Source: Candidatus Methanoperedens sp. (lineage in GTDB: Archaea; Halobacteriota; Methanosarcinia; Methanosarcinales; Methanoperedenaceae). From it: a stretch of DNA of 64,000 nt. The stretch covers positions 108,503 to 172,502 of the forward strand of contig VEPM01000007.1 of assembly GCA_012026795.1 (NCBI GenBank). Direction: 5' to 3'. This document shows, piece by piece, positions 28,456 to 36,727 of the stretch. The first letter of the stretch is position 1. Each line of letters starts with the position of its first letter. Both the position numbers and the translations under genes were made by a program. Below the pieces are notes generated by a model. It was given only the letters and a program-made list of their open reading frames with translations. It was not told the origin of the DNA and searched no databases.

Positions 28456-28827
28456 TTACTTCGCATTCCTGTCTTCTTCCCACAGCCCGAATGTATTGTT
28501 CTCGGTATCAACGCATATCGCAAGATATCCCCAGCCCGGCACTGCTGTTTTTTGCATGATGATACTGCCGCCCAGCTTCTTTACTTTTGCCAAGTAATCA
28601 TCTACTGAAGGGACACCGATATAATTCGAGACCTGCTGTCCGGGCAGCCCTCTTTTTCCCATCCCGCCCCTGACTCCGGGCTTTCCTTCCAGGTCTGCGG
28701 TCTCTATGAGATAATAGGGAGTTGGCATCGGTACTTTATCGAATTTCCAATCAAACAATTTTTCGTAGAATTTTTTGGCGCGTTCAGGATCATCTGCTGG
28801 CAGGTCAAAATGGATTATTGTTGGCAT
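28456..28827 (-). CDS. VOC family protein (glyoxalase/bleomycin-resistance fold)
   Basis: This is a protein of about 123 aa with the two beta-alpha-beta-beta-beta modules of the vicinal oxygen chelate superfamily: TIIHFDLPADDPERAKKFYE at the start, and YLAICVDTENNTFGLWEED at the end. Possible metal ligands are His5 and Glu in the C-terminal strand. The start is set at the ATG ending at 28827 because GGTGA (28837-28833) lies 5 nt before it; a GTG at 28836 is inside that ribosome-binding site. It is followed by the SRPBCC gene 30 bp downstream, probably one transcript. Substrate unknown. Confidence 0.9.
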   Translation of the reverse strand: MPTIIHFDLPADDPERAKKFYEKLFDWKFDKVPMPTPYYLIETADLEGKPGVRGGMGKRGLPGQQVSNYIGVPSVDDYLAKVKKLGGSIIMQKTAVPGWGYLAICVDTENNTFGLWEEDRNAK

Positions 28828-28936
28828 TACACTCACCTTGATTGATATTGGGTGGCCGGAAGGGATATAGGTTTTGGATGGAGGGGATGAAAAACTATTC
28901 TATATATATTAAAATAAATATTCAATATTATTTCTT

Positions 28937-29365
28937 ATGGCACAAACCGATATACAGGCAAGATTATTCTACAGTGAAGGCGCACGAAAATATGTGTTTC
29001 TAAGGATAGATGTGTGCTGGCTCTCAGGTGAGGTTCAGCGTGTCGCTCGTATGAACGCGTTTTATCCTTATTACGATGTCCTGATCTTCTATATCAAGGC
29101 GCTTCTTCGGAAAAATAATCCCTTTTTTATGGTAGCATCAACAAGTATTGACATTTTATCCTGTAATCATATGCGTTTCCATCCAAAAAGCTTTGTGTTT
29201 GCACAGATGAATATAATTTTTGGGGACGAGAAACATTTTATCATAGTGTTATTCAACCCTGTTACAAATACTTATCCATCAGCTTCGGGATATCCTCTGA
29301 AAGCCTGTCGGCAATATACTTCAGGGCAACCCACATATCCTCAAAAGTCTTACCCGCTGAATTGA
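28937..29365 (+). CDS. Doubtful hypothetical ORF
   Basis: This 142-codon open frame starts ATGGCACAAACCG behind an AT-rich run containing TATATATATTAAAATA. It matches no family I recognise, and its last 100 nt overlap a better supported gene (29262-29474, minus). The first half is the only candidate coding content in the 28838-29261 gap. No ribosome-binding site is visible; leaderless translation is possible. It may be a decayed gene or chance. Confidence 0.2.
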   Translation: MAQTDIQARLFYSEGARKYVFLRIDVCWLSGEVQRVARMNAFYPYYDVLIFYIKALLRKNNPFFMVASTSIDILSCNHMRFHPKSFVFAQMNIIFGDEKHFIIVLFNPVTNTYPSASGYPLKACRQYTSGQPTYPQKSYPLN

Positions 29366-29474
29366 TACTGTTCCTCATCATCGGAAGAGCCCTGTCTATC
29401 CAGACCGGGAGCGTCATGACAACTAATGCAAGGATGAATAATAAGAGCATTAAGAAGAGTTGTTTTGAGGTCAT
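29262..29474 (-). CDS. Small single-pass membrane protein, last gene of pilin operon
   Basis: The 70-aa protein has one strong N-terminal transmembrane helix (LFLMLLLFILALVVMTLPVW) followed by an amphipathic region, DMWVALKYIADRLSED. The start ATG at 29474 is preceded by AGGAAGG about 4 nt upstream; the longer frame to 29522 has no such site and would nearly abut the pilin stop. It follows the pilin gene on the same strand by 52 bp and may be an accessory component of the pilus. I do not recognise the family. Confidence 0.6.
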   Translation of the reverse strand: MTSKQLFLMLLLFILALVVMTLPVWIDRALPMMRNSINSAGKTFEDMWVALKYIADRLSEDIPKLMDKYL

Positions 29475-29526
29475 AAACCTTCCTAAAAAGTAAAATGACC
29501 CCCATGAAAGGGGGCATTTCACAGGT

Positions 29527-29979
29527 TTAAATTACTGTTACTTTCATCTGGGTTATAACCTGGCCTGATGGGACATCCTGCAGCATAATATTCAAAATAT
29601 CTCCTTTTGCAGGTGCTGATGCCCATCTATGGACAATGCTTGCCCCTGCACCAAGAGTATCGACTGCAGTTCCGTTTTGGAATTCAGTCGTATTACCTCT
29701 TAAAGCGATAGCTGTAATAGCATCAACTGGTATATTACTGACTGCATTAGTTATTGTGATTCTCTCATCTTTCAGAATCAGTGCATCGCCTCCATTATGG
29801 GTAAGTGTTAAGTTTCCGGTATCTGCCTGAATTCTCAACTGCACCGATGGCGCTTTTGCCGGGGGTGCCATACCGAATACGAACGCAGCGATAACTGCTG
29901 CTAATATTACAGTGATCGCAACCATCAGAATTACACCGATGACTGGCGATACTGCCTCTTCATTGTTTCTAAGTTTCAT
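29527..29979 (-). CDS. Archaeal type IV pilin (class III-like N-terminal domain)
   Basis: The 150-aa protein starts with a short charged leader and then AVSPVIGVILMVAITVILAAVI, the hydrophobic helix of archaeal pilins (Pilin_N/DUF1628). The prepilin peptidase FlaK/PibD-type site would lie just before the helix (near NNEEAVSP). The remaining 110 residues form a beta-rich head with LTLTHNGGDAL, typical of this family. It would assemble into an adhesion pilus or serve as a surface subunit. Its ATG overlaps the stop of the upstream DUF5371-like gene (ATGA), so they are translationally coupled. Confidence 0.93.
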   Translation of the reverse strand: MKLRNNEEAVSPVIGVILMVAITVILAAVIAAFVFGMAPPAKAPSVQLRIQADTGNLTLTHNGGDALILKDERITITNAVSNIPVDAITAIALRGNTTEFQNGTAVDTLGAGASIVHRWASAPAKGDILNIMLQDVPSGQVITQMKVTVI

Positions 29980-30197
29980 TTTTGTTTTTCCTCCTGATAT
30001 ATTCCTTTAGTTCTATTTTTTACAACGTTTTCGAGTTTTGTAGTCCACATATTCTGAACCTGTGTATATTCACATTCAAGATAATGTGAGACTGCCTTGG
30101 CGAGAGCGTCTTTGGTATTGGTCTCACCCGTTTTTTCTTTCAGGGCTTCGATATCCTCTACCATGAGAACCGTTTGTACATGCATTATTTTCGCCAT
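29976..30197 (-). CDS. Small DUF5371-like protein, pilin operon leader gene
   Basis: The 73-aa protein (MAKIMHVQTVLMVEDIEALKEK, then TKDALAKAVSHYLEC) resembles small methanosarcinal proteins assigned to DUF5371; from memory, not searched. The helical content and TNTKDALAKAV stretch recall ribbon-helix-helix antitoxins, but no clear RHH strand is seen. A strong ribosome-binding site (GAAGGAGA) lies 6-8 nt before the ATG. It heads the operon with the pilin (4-nt overlap), so a regulatory role for pilin expression is possible but unproven. Confidence 0.65.
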   Translation of the reverse strand: MAKIMHVQTVLMVEDIEALKEKTGETNTKDALAKAVSHYLECEYTQVQNMWTTKLENVVKNRTKGIYQEEKQK

Positions 30198-30269
30198 TTT
30201 TAGTCTCCTTCAAGAGAAATCATACCCTATTAGAAGTATAATTTTTCTTATAACTATAATTATGATTAT

Positions 30270-30282
30270 GACATATTTAAAG
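30270..30282 (-). promoter_or_regulatory. TATA-box-like element for pilin operon
   Basis: On the minus strand CTTTAAATATG lies about 75-85 nt before the ATG at 30197, in an AT-rich 352-bp gap (30198-30549). The gap otherwise shows no credible gene: the open frames in it lack ribosome-binding sites and family features. Confidence 0.35.
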
Positions 30283-30549
30283 ATAGTGGGAGTCAGGACA
30301 TTAAAATGAGAATGAGCATTTTTCAAAAAATATAGACTGATTCTTTTGATAGCGTTTTATGTAATAAACAATCAAAAAATATATATGAATTCAAAAACGA
30401 GAATTACAAAAGTGTCAGTGCATTACCTGCCATTTTTAAAGCGCCGGGACAGTCCAGATAAGTTATATTTTGCTTACCATCCCGGCCTGCCCCCTAACGC
30501 AATTCCCATGTGTCCTCATCTGCTTCAACAGGATTCTAACTACTCAAAA

Positions 30550-31011
30550 TTATAAATTTTTTAAAATATCGGATGGTATAAGCCTTTTCAATCCTTTAAT
30601 ATTATCAAAATGCCTATCATAGCTGACTATTGAAGCTTTCAGCTTTTTTGTAATAAATGATTGCAGCGCATCATCAAAATCAAGTCCTTTTTCCATCTCC
30701 TCAATAGCCTCAAGCTCTTCTTCAATATTTGTTGAATAAACAGATAAACCTTCGAAATCGATTATGCTACTCAAGAATATTTTGAGTTCTTTTTGTTTAT
30801 TGAAGTTGCTTAATATAACTTCTATTGAATGAATGGAAAATGAAGATACATAAGCCTCCAAATTGCCATTCTCCACCTCTTTAAGCAATCGCGCACAATC
30901 GTTCTTAAAAGCTCTATTTAAAATAAGCTCAAGGAAAATATTAGTATCAATGAGATAAGCTTTTTTTTGCCCAGATTCCTTTCGTGCTGTGCTGTAATTC
31001 GACTGAATCAA
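30550..31011 (-). CDS. PIN-domain toxin (VapC-like)
   Basis: The 153-aa protein has PIN motifs: AYLIDTNIFLELIL (first Asp), a central Glu region, LDFDDALQSF (third acidic cluster) and IVSYDRHFD (C-terminal Asp). PIN toxins are Mg-dependent ribonucleases that cleave tRNA or rRNA. There is no in-frame ATG: the frame opens only at a TTG (31011) inside the antitoxin gene, giving 65 nt of overlap, and the conserved domain begins after an 8-A run. Translation may begin at TTG or by frameshifting from the antitoxin. It is the toxin of the pair with 30947-31150. Confidence 0.85.
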   Translation of the reverse strand: MIQSNYSTARKESGQKKAYLIDTNIFLELILNRAFKNDCARLLKEVENGNLEAYVSSFSIHSIEVILSNFNKQKELKIFLSSIIDFEGLSVYSTNIEEELEAIEEMEKGLDFDDALQSFITKKLKASIVSYDRHFDNIKGLKRLIPSDILKNL

Positions 31012-31150
31012 TATCTATATCTCCCAGAAGACCCACAAGCTTATCCACTTTGGATTTCCGTATTTCTATCGTGACTTCTTCACCTTCGGAAAGGTTCAAC
31101 TTTTTATTTGGTTTCAACATCTTGTCCATGTAAATTGCTCTTACTCTCAT
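30947..31150 (-). CDS. AF2212-like (DUF104) antitoxin
   Basis: The 67-aa protein (AIYMDKMLKPNKKLNLSEGEEVTIEI) matches the DUF104/AF2212 antitoxin pattern, a small beta-barrel-like N-terminus that binds DNA, with a helical tail that would contact the PIN toxin. The 3' part overlaps the toxin gene in another frame. The family of partner, PIN, is as expected. It is probably autoregulated through an upstream AT-rich promoter between 31151 and 31216. No operator is recognisable. Confidence 0.85.
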   Translation of the reverse strand: MRVRAIYMDKMLKPNKKLNLSEGEEVTIEIRKSKVDKLVGLLGDIDIDSVELQHSTKGIWAKKSLSH

Positions 31151-31216
31151 TTTATTTTAAAAGGTTGCCTTTGTATATAGTAATTATGCTGAATTATGAT
31201 TCAAATATATTCCTCT

Positions 31217-31471
31217 TTATCCTTCTGCTTCCATAGCTTTACTTATTTCAGCAAAAGTGGCAGTAATAGGCAATGTTTCTGCTTTTTTCAAATGTTCAAA
31301 TCTCTTCTCAAAATTTAAAATAGTAAATCCTACTATCTCTTTTGTTTTTGGGTCAACTCGCATTAAAATGTCATTTCCAATCTCTTTGGAAATAGCACCT
31401 ATTGGCATTCCGATCGCAATATCCAATACGTCCCCCTTTTTATCAAAAAAGAACTTCAAATTTTTTTCCAT
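31217..31471 (-). CDS. DUF2283 domain protein
   Basis: This is an 84-aa protein with the DUF2283 pattern: KFFFDKKGDVLDIAIG at the start, then IVGFTILNFEKRF. DUF2283 proteins are small and commonly follow a short ORF beginning with an LTxERWKHI-like sequence; that partner is present here, upstream and truncated (31488-31664). The pair resembles toxin/antitoxin-type mini-operons, but no function is established. GGAG about 8 nt before the ATG serves as ribosome-binding site. Spacing to the upstream stop is 16 bp. Confidence 0.83.
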   Translation of the reverse strand: MEKNLKFFFDKKGDVLDIAIGMPIGAISKEIGNDILMRVDPKTKEIVGFTILNFEKRFEHLKKAETLPITATFAEISKAMEAEG

Positions 31472-31487
31472 ATTATAACTCCGCTCT

Positions 31488-31664
31488 TTATTCTATCAGT
31501 AACACATTATCATCGTAAACGCTTTTTGTAATTAATTCTGGCTCTAATAGAGTTTTTCCTATATCTTTTACTAAGTCTTTAAGTTCAGGATGTGAACCTA
31601 TAATATGCTTCCACCTCTCAGATGTGAGTGTTATTTTTCGGTTGAGTATATCTACAAAATCCAT
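31488..31664 (-). CDS. Short, probably truncated PBECR-type nuclease-like ORF, partner of DUF2283
   Basis: A 58-codon frame beginning MDFVDILNRKITLTSERW contains KHIIGSHPEL, which resembles the start of small bacterial and archaeal proteins (about 90-110 aa, ITLTEERWxHIxxRHPEL) in the RelE/barnase-like PBECR group. The frame ends after DDNVLLIE, about where family members continue with a beta strand and a Lys/Tyr-rich part, so it looks cut short. It directly precedes DUF2283. It could be an inactivated toxin, or a minimal partner. Identification is by memory of the motif. Confidence 0.55.
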   Translation of the reverse strand: MDFVDILNRKITLTSERWKHIIGSHPELKDLVKDIGKTLLEPELITKSVYDDNVLLIE

Positions 31665-31791
31665 TCAATGGCACCTGACCAGACAGTCTAATTGTTGTAT
31701 CTATTATTTTAAATGTTATAAATAACCATGATTTCTGCTAAAAAGATAAAGAAGAATTTTTAAAGTTGGAAGAACAAATGATAGCCTGAGA

Positions 31792-32463
31792 ATGATCACC
31801 ATAGGTGTATTAACGCGGGGAAAATACGGCTTGCGCCTGATCGAAAATATAAGGAATAATTCCAGTTTCAGGGTTTCATCTTTAGAGATTCCCGAATCAC
31901 TTCCGGATTTCATAGAATCTCCGGAAGAATTTATCAAAGGGCTGGATCTGGATAAAACCTTTTTTTCAAATGACCTGATAATAGCTTACATAATGCATCC
32001 CGACCTGGCACCTGAAATTGTCCGGCTTGCAGGCGAAAACGGGGCTTGTGCTGTCATTATCGCAGGAGGCGCAGCGACAGCAGGCGGAAGGGATGAGCTT
32101 TTAAACCTGTCAAAAAAATATGGCATTCATATCGAAATACACGAGATATGCTGCGATATAGGCCAATCCGGCAACAATACCGTTACGGAATTTGCAACAT
32201 GTTTCGGGAGGCCGCAAATACAGGTCACTACAAAAGAAGGTAGAATATCTACAGTAAAGGTCATCCGGGGTGCCCCATGCGGAAGCACATTGCACATGGC
32301 AAAAAAACTTATCGGGTCAAAAATAGATGAAGCTCCTGCAAAAGGCGGTCTTCTTGTGCAGCAGTACCCTTGCAGGGCAATCCGGGGCACAAAAGGCGGA
32401 ATACATAAAGCTGCGAAGATTCATAAGGAAGCAGTGGAAAAAGCATTAAAAGAGAGTGGTTAA
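31792..32463 (+). CDS. DUF166 family protein
   Basis: The 223-aa protein is typical of archaeal DUF166: ITIGVLTRGKYGLRLIENI at the start, then VIIAGGAATAGG, IHEICCDIGQSGN and the C-terminal VIRGAPCGSTLHMAKK. Four conserved Cys (CC, C, C) suggest a metal or redox site. Some annotations call the family thymidylate-synthase-like; that is unproven. It abuts the malic enzyme gene (TAA directly followed by ATG), so the two are probably translated together. No cofactor motif is clearer than this. Confidence 0.85.
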   Translation: MITIGVLTRGKYGLRLIENIRNNSSFRVSSLEIPESLPDFIESPEEFIKGLDLDKTFFSNDLIIAYIMHPDLAPEIVRLAGENGACAVIIAGGAATAGGRDELLNLSKKYGIHIEIHEICCDIGQSGNNTVTEFATCFGRPQIQVTTKEGRISTVKVIRGAPCGSTLHMAKKLIGSKIDEAPAKGGLLVQQYPCRAIRGTKGGIHKAAKIHKEAVEKALKESG

Positions 32464-33690
32464 ATGAAAGGACCGATCTATGAACGCTCATTAAAGTTCC
32501 ATGAAGCGCATCAGGGAAAGATAGCCCTGAAAAACAAAGTAAGTTTAAAAACAAAAGATGATTTAAGCCTTGCCTATACACCGGGCGTAGCACAGGCGTG
32601 CCTGCGGATACAATCAAACAGGGATGACATCTACCGTTATACTTCAAAAGGAAATTTTGTTGCCGTAGTGAGTGATGGCACATCGGTTCTGGGATTAGGG
32701 GACCTCGGTGGTCATGCCGCGCTTCCCGTTATGGAAGGAAAGGCGGCGCTTTTTAAAGCTTTTGCAGGCGTAGATGCTTTTCCGATATGCCTTGATACGA
32801 AGGATACTGAAGAAGTAATAAATATCGTAAAGAACATAGCGCCTGTTTTTGGCGGCATCAATCTTGAGGATATAGGCGCACCGCGCTGTTTTGAGATTGA
32901 GGAACGTCTGAAAGGATTACTTGATATTCCCGTATTCCATGATGACCAGCATGGAGCAGCTCTCGTCATGCTCGCCGGGCTGATAAATGCCCTGAAAGTT
33001 GTGGGAAAGAAATTCCGTGATATAAAAGTTGTTATAAGCGGCGCGGGCGCAGCGGCTACGGCAAGTGCAAAACTCCTTATAGACGAAGGGGTGAGGGAGA
33101 TCATAATATGCGATTCAACAGGTATAATTTATGAGAGCAGGGCCAAGCTTAATCCTTATAAAGAAGAACTTGCCAGGCTTACTAATAAAAATAAGATAAT
33201 GGGAAATCTTGCAGATGCCATGAAGGGAGCAGATGTTTTTATAGGTTTATCTGTGGAGGGAATAGTATCTGAGGAAATGATACGATCCATGTCCGATGAT
33301 GCAATAGCCCTGCCGCTTGCTAATCCCATCCCTGAGATCATGCCGGAAAAAGCAAAAAAAGCAGGAGCTCGTATTGTAGGGTCGGGCCGCTCGGATTGTC
33401 CCAATCAGATAAATAATGCCCTTGGTTTTCCCGGGATATTCAGGGGAACTCTGGATGCCAGGGCAAGGGATATTAATGAAAAAATGAAAATGGCAGCGGC
33501 AAATACGCTGGCATCGCTTGTGCCCGAACCTTCGGAAGAAATGATAATTCCAAGCATTTTTGATCCGGAAGTCGCGCCGCAGGTTGCCTCTGCTGTTGCC
33601 CTGGCTGCCATGGAAAGTGGAGTTGCAAGAAAACGGGTTTCTCCCGAAGAAGTGGCAAGGCATACAAGAGAACTGGTCCAAGATCAATGA
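32464..33690 (+). CDS. NAD(P)-dependent malic enzyme
   Basis: The 408-aa protein matches the short prokaryotic malic enzyme. It has LAYTPGVAQAC at the start of the malic domain, VVSDGTSVLGLGDLG, the metal/substrate region FGGINLEDIGAPRCFEIE, and HDDQHGAALV. The NAD-binding GAGAAATASAKLL and NALGFPGIFRGTLD follow. It oxidatively decarboxylates malate to pyruvate, feeding anabolism or generating reducing power. The gene starts right after DUF166 and overlaps the rhomboid gene by 4 nt, a three-gene operon. NAD versus NADP use cannot be decided from the motif alone. Confidence 0.95.
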   Translation: MKGPIYERSLKFHEAHQGKIALKNKVSLKTKDDLSLAYTPGVAQACLRIQSNRDDIYRYTSKGNFVAVVSDGTSVLGLGDLGGHAALPVMEGKAALFKAFAGVDAFPICLDTKDTEEVINIVKNIAPVFGGINLEDIGAPRCFEIEERLKGLLDIPVFHDDQHGAALVMLAGLINALKVVGKKFRDIKVVISGAGAAATASAKLLIDEGVREIIICDSTGIIYESRAKLNPYKEELARLTNKNKIMGNLADAMKGADVFIGLSVEGIVSEEMIRSMSDDAIALPLANPIPEIMPEKAKKAGARIVGSGRSDCPNQINNALGFPGIFRGTLDARARDINEKMKMAAANTLASLVPEPSEEMIIPSIFDPEVAPQVASAVALAAMESGVARKRVSPEEVARHTRELVQDQ

Positions 33691-34292
33691 AGTTCACGAA
33701 TTTCCTGATAATATTATGCATATTTTTAAGCCTTTATTCTTGGGTCTCAAAAGAGAATCTTGCATTCAGTGAATATGCCCTTTTCCACGGAGCATATTAT
33801 ACTTTATTGACCGGTCTTTTTGTTCATGCAAATTTTGTCCATCTTTCCGGGAACATGATTTTCCTTTATGTTTTCGGGAACAGCCTTGAAGATGAAGTCG
33901 GAGCCTTCAATCTGGCCCTTGTTTTTTTTACAGGCGGCATATTATCATTTATTATCAGTATACCATTTTATCCGGGAACGAGCATGCTGGGGGCATCTGC
34001 CGCCATATTTTCAGTGATGGCCGCGCTCTTGCTTGCCCGGCACCCCGGGTATTCAGTCCAATTCCTTTCACCGATCGGGCCCCTTGCGCTTTTGTATTTT
34101 ATTTTCAATATAATGGCGGTTAAAAACGCTACTGGTGGGAATGTTGCGTATCTGTCACACATATTCGGGTTTATCATAGGAATGTTTTTCGGGGCAAAAT
34201 GGAACAAGAAGTGGAAAGAGAGCCTGTTTCTTACTTTTGCTTTGTTAATCGTTTATTTGATAGTATATATTTATTTGAGTAAATGGGTTTAG
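33687..34292 (+). CDS. Rhomboid family intramembrane serine protease
   Basis: This is a 201-aa protein with about six transmembrane helices. The catalytic Ser lies in GASA (Ser104) and the catalytic His in YLSHIFGFIIG (His158). The usual GxSG has its final Gly replaced by Ala, as in a minority of rhomboids. The loop-1 region GLFVHANFVHLSGNM contains the conserved HxxxxHLxxNM. It cleaves membrane-anchored substrates in the bilayer. Its ATG overlaps the malic enzyme stop by 4 nt. The ORF lacks C-terminal extra domains. Confidence 0.9.
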   Translation: MKFTNFLIILCIFLSLYSWVSKENLAFSEYALFHGAYYTLLTGLFVHANFVHLSGNMIFLYVFGNSLEDEVGAFNLALVFFTGGILSFIISIPFYPGTSMLGASAAIFSVMAALLLARHPGYSVQFLSPIGPLALLYFIFNIMAVKNATGGNVAYLSHIFGFIIGMFFGAKWNKKWKESLFLTFALLIVYLIVYIYLSKWV

Positions 34293-34381
34293 GTGGATAT
34301 GAATAGTTTGAATTTGATAAATAAAGATACAATAAATAAAGAAAAGATTAAAATAAAAATAATATGTAATAGGACTAAATT

Positions 34382-35665
34382 ATGAGAATATCAGTGATAG
34401 GCACAGGTTATGTAGGAACTGTAAGCTCGGCATGTTTTGCGCAACTTGGGCATGAAGTAATCTGCGTGGATATTGATAAATCAAAAATTGATATGATAAA
34501 TGCAGGTATTCCTCCTATATATGAGGAAGGGCTGGCCGAACTTCTAAAAAAGCATGCCGGGAAAAAATTGAGCGGGACTTCTGATTACAGGTATGCGGTT
34601 ATGAATTCCGATGTTTCATTCATATGTGTGGGGACACCATCGGGCCCGTCCGGAAATATAGAGCTTGGTATTGTTAAAGCGGCGAGTGCAAGCCTTGGTG
34701 ATGCTCTCAAAGATAAAAAAGATTACCATGTTATTGTTGTAAAAAGCACAGTAGTTCCTGAGACAACAGAAAAAGTAGTATTGCCAATAATTGAAAAATA
34801 TTCAAAGAAACATCCCGGGGATTTCGGTATAGCTATGAACCCTGAATTCCTCAGGGAAGGAAAAGCAATTTATGATTTCATGCATCCTGATAAAATAGTC
34901 ATCGGATCAACTGATAAAAAGGCAGGCGATCTCGTAGCATCACTCTACAGCGGTCTTGATTGCGAGATAACAAGGACAAATCCAAGAACCGCTGAAATGA
35001 TCAAATATGTTAATAATGCATTCCTGGCAACAAAAATATCCTTTTCAAATGAAGTCGGAAATATTTGTAAACAACTGGATATCAATACCTACGAAGTAAT
35101 GAAAGCCGTTGGAAAAGATTTCAGGATCGGTCCGCATTTCCTTAACTCCGGGGCGGGTTTTGGAGGTTCATGCTTCCCGAAAGATGTAAAAGCGCTTATC
35201 GGCAAGGCAAAAGCCATAGGATATGAACCTTTGATCCTTGAATCGGTCATCAAGGTAAATGAAAAGCAGCCCGGACAGATGGTATTATTGCTTAAGAAAG
35301 AACTTGGAGAGCTAAAAGGAAAAAAGATTGCTGTCCTGGGATTGGCTTTCAAGAACGATACAGATGATATAAGGGAATCAAGAGCAATACCGGTAATAAA
35401 TGAGTTGCTTGAAAATGGAGCGGAAGTTAGCGCTTATGACCCGATGGCAAATGAGAATATGAGCCGGATTTTTGGTAATATTAAGTATAATTCAAGTGCT
35501 TCCGATGCCCTGAAAGGAGCAGACGCTTGCCTTGTAATGACCGAATGGGATGAATTCAAAAAGCTTGATAAGGAATTTGACCTGATGGGAAACAAACTTA
35601 TTATCGACGGGCGTCATATGCTTACACCGCGAAAAGGTACTAAATATGTAGGACTTTGCTGGTAA
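34382..35665 (+). CDS. UDP-glucose/GDP-mannose 6-dehydrogenase
   Basis: The 427-aa protein has an N-terminal Rossmann signature, ISVIGTGYVGTVSSACFA. The nucleotide-sugar dehydrogenase core includes NPEFLREGKAI and the active-site Cys264 in GFGGSCFPKD. The C-terminal domain contains LGLAFKNDTDDIRESRA. It oxidises UDP-glucose (or a related sugar nucleotide) to the uronic acid, supplying UDP-GlcA to the decarboxylase two genes downstream. It is the first of three co-directional sugar-nucleotide genes; its stop is 1 bp from the next start. Confidence 0.94.
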   Translation: MRISVIGTGYVGTVSSACFAQLGHEVICVDIDKSKIDMINAGIPPIYEEGLAELLKKHAGKKLSGTSDYRYAVMNSDVSFICVGTPSGPSGNIELGIVKAASASLGDALKDKKDYHVIVVKSTVVPETTEKVVLPIIEKYSKKHPGDFGIAMNPEFLREGKAIYDFMHPDKIVIGSTDKKAGDLVASLYSGLDCEITRTNPRTAEMIKYVNNAFLATKISFSNEVGNICKQLDINTYEVMKAVGKDFRIGPHFLNSGAGFGGSCFPKDVKALIGKAKAIGYEPLILESVIKVNEKQPGQMVLLLKKELGELKGKKIAVLGLAFKNDTDDIRESRAIPVINELLENGAEVSAYDPMANENMSRIFGNIKYNSSASDALKGADACLVMTEWDEFKKLDKEFDLMGNKLIIDGRHMLTPRKGTKYVGLCW

Positions 35666-35666
35666 A

Positions 35667-36695
35667 ATGAAGAAAATAACGACAAATAAAATAAAAGTTA
35701 TTATTCCTGCAGCCGGGGCTGGAAAAAGACTTTTTCCCCATACATACACAAAACCAAAGCCGATGGTGTATATCGCAGGAAAACCCATTATCGGCCATAT
35801 ACTTGACAGGATGAAGGATGCCAGGCCTGAGGAAATAATAATTATTGTGGGTTACAAGAAAGAACAGATCATATCTTATGTCGATGCAAATTATTCAGAT
35901 CAATTTAATATATGTTATATTGACCAGGATGAGCAGTTAGGTCTTGCTCATTCTATTTATGTGGCAAGGGAAGAAATTGGCGATTCTGATATAATGATCG
36001 CTCTTGGAGATATGATATTCAAGGCAGGATACATCGAATTTTATAATCATCACATGAAAAACGGGAATACATCAGGTTCAATTGGAGTGCGGGAAGTAGA
36101 AGATCCCACAAAATACGGAATAGTTGAACTTGACGGATATTTCATAAAAAGCATGGAAGAAAAGCCGGCTCATCCGAAATCCAATCTGGGGATAGCAGGT
36201 GTATATTTTATTAAAGAAACAAAAATTCTTATATCGATCATAGAAGAAATGATAATGAACGATATCAGGGCGCGGGGTGAGTACCAGCTCACAAATGCAT
36301 TACAGGAAATGATAAACAGGGGTTACAGTCTCAAGACATTCCCTGTCTCAAGCTGGTACGATTGCGGGCATTCTGATTCTCTCCTGCAAACAAACCGTGT
36401 GCTGCTTGATGAAAAAGAGGATGTGGATCATATCCACCAGATAAAAGATTCTGTAATTATTCAACCGGTCGCAATCGGGGATAATGTTACGATCATTAAT
36501 TCGGTTGTCGGGCCGCATGCCTCGATCGCAAGTGATTCTTATATTGAGAACAGTATAATCTCAGATAGCGTTATAGGTTCGCGCTCTCACATATCTAAAG
36601 TTAATCTCCAGAGTTCTATAATCGGAGATGATGCCAGCGTACACGGTAAGCATAATTCCCTTAATATCGGTGATTCATCATCAATTGAATTCTAA
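35667..36695 (+). CDS. Sugar-1-phosphate nucleotidyltransferase with left-handed beta-helix tail
   Basis: The 342-aa protein has an N-terminal nucleotidyltransferase domain with IPAAGAGKRLFPHT and KPKPMVYIAGKPI (residues about 12-40), and the catalytic acidic block IALGDMIF. The last 75 residues show hexapeptide-like repeats (IGDNVTIINSVVGPHASI). This layout matches archaeal bifunctional GlmU-like or glucose-1-phosphate thymidylyl/uridylyltransferase proteins, but the sugar is not decided by sequence. It lies between the UDP-glucose dehydrogenase and the UDP-glucuronate decarboxylase genes. Confidence 0.88.
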   Translation: MKKITTNKIKVIIPAAGAGKRLFPHTYTKPKPMVYIAGKPIIGHILDRMKDARPEEIIIIVGYKKEQIISYVDANYSDQFNICYIDQDEQLGLAHSIYVAREEIGDSDIMIALGDMIFKAGYIEFYNHHMKNGNTSGSIGVREVEDPTKYGIVELDGYFIKSMEEKPAHPKSNLGIAGVYFIKETKILISIIEEMIMNDIRARGEYQLTNALQEMINRGYSLKTFPVSSWYDCGHSDSLLQTNRVLLDEKEDVDHIHQIKDSVIIQPVAIGDNVTIINSVVGPHASIASDSYIENSIISDSVIGSRSHISKVNLQSSIIGDDASVHGKHNSLNIGDSSSIEF

Positions 36696-36727
36696 AGATT
36701 TTTAAATTATAATATTATGAGGTACAT

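Noticed and set aside
30346..30555. 69-codon ORF between the pilin operon and the PIN toxin
   Set aside because: No ribosome-binding site, no family features, and the 3' end reaches into the PIN toxin gene on the other strand.
31716..31937. 73-codon antisense ORF at the DUF166 start
   Set aside because: Its greater part lies on the complement of the DUF166 coding sequence; the real gene has clear family motifs.
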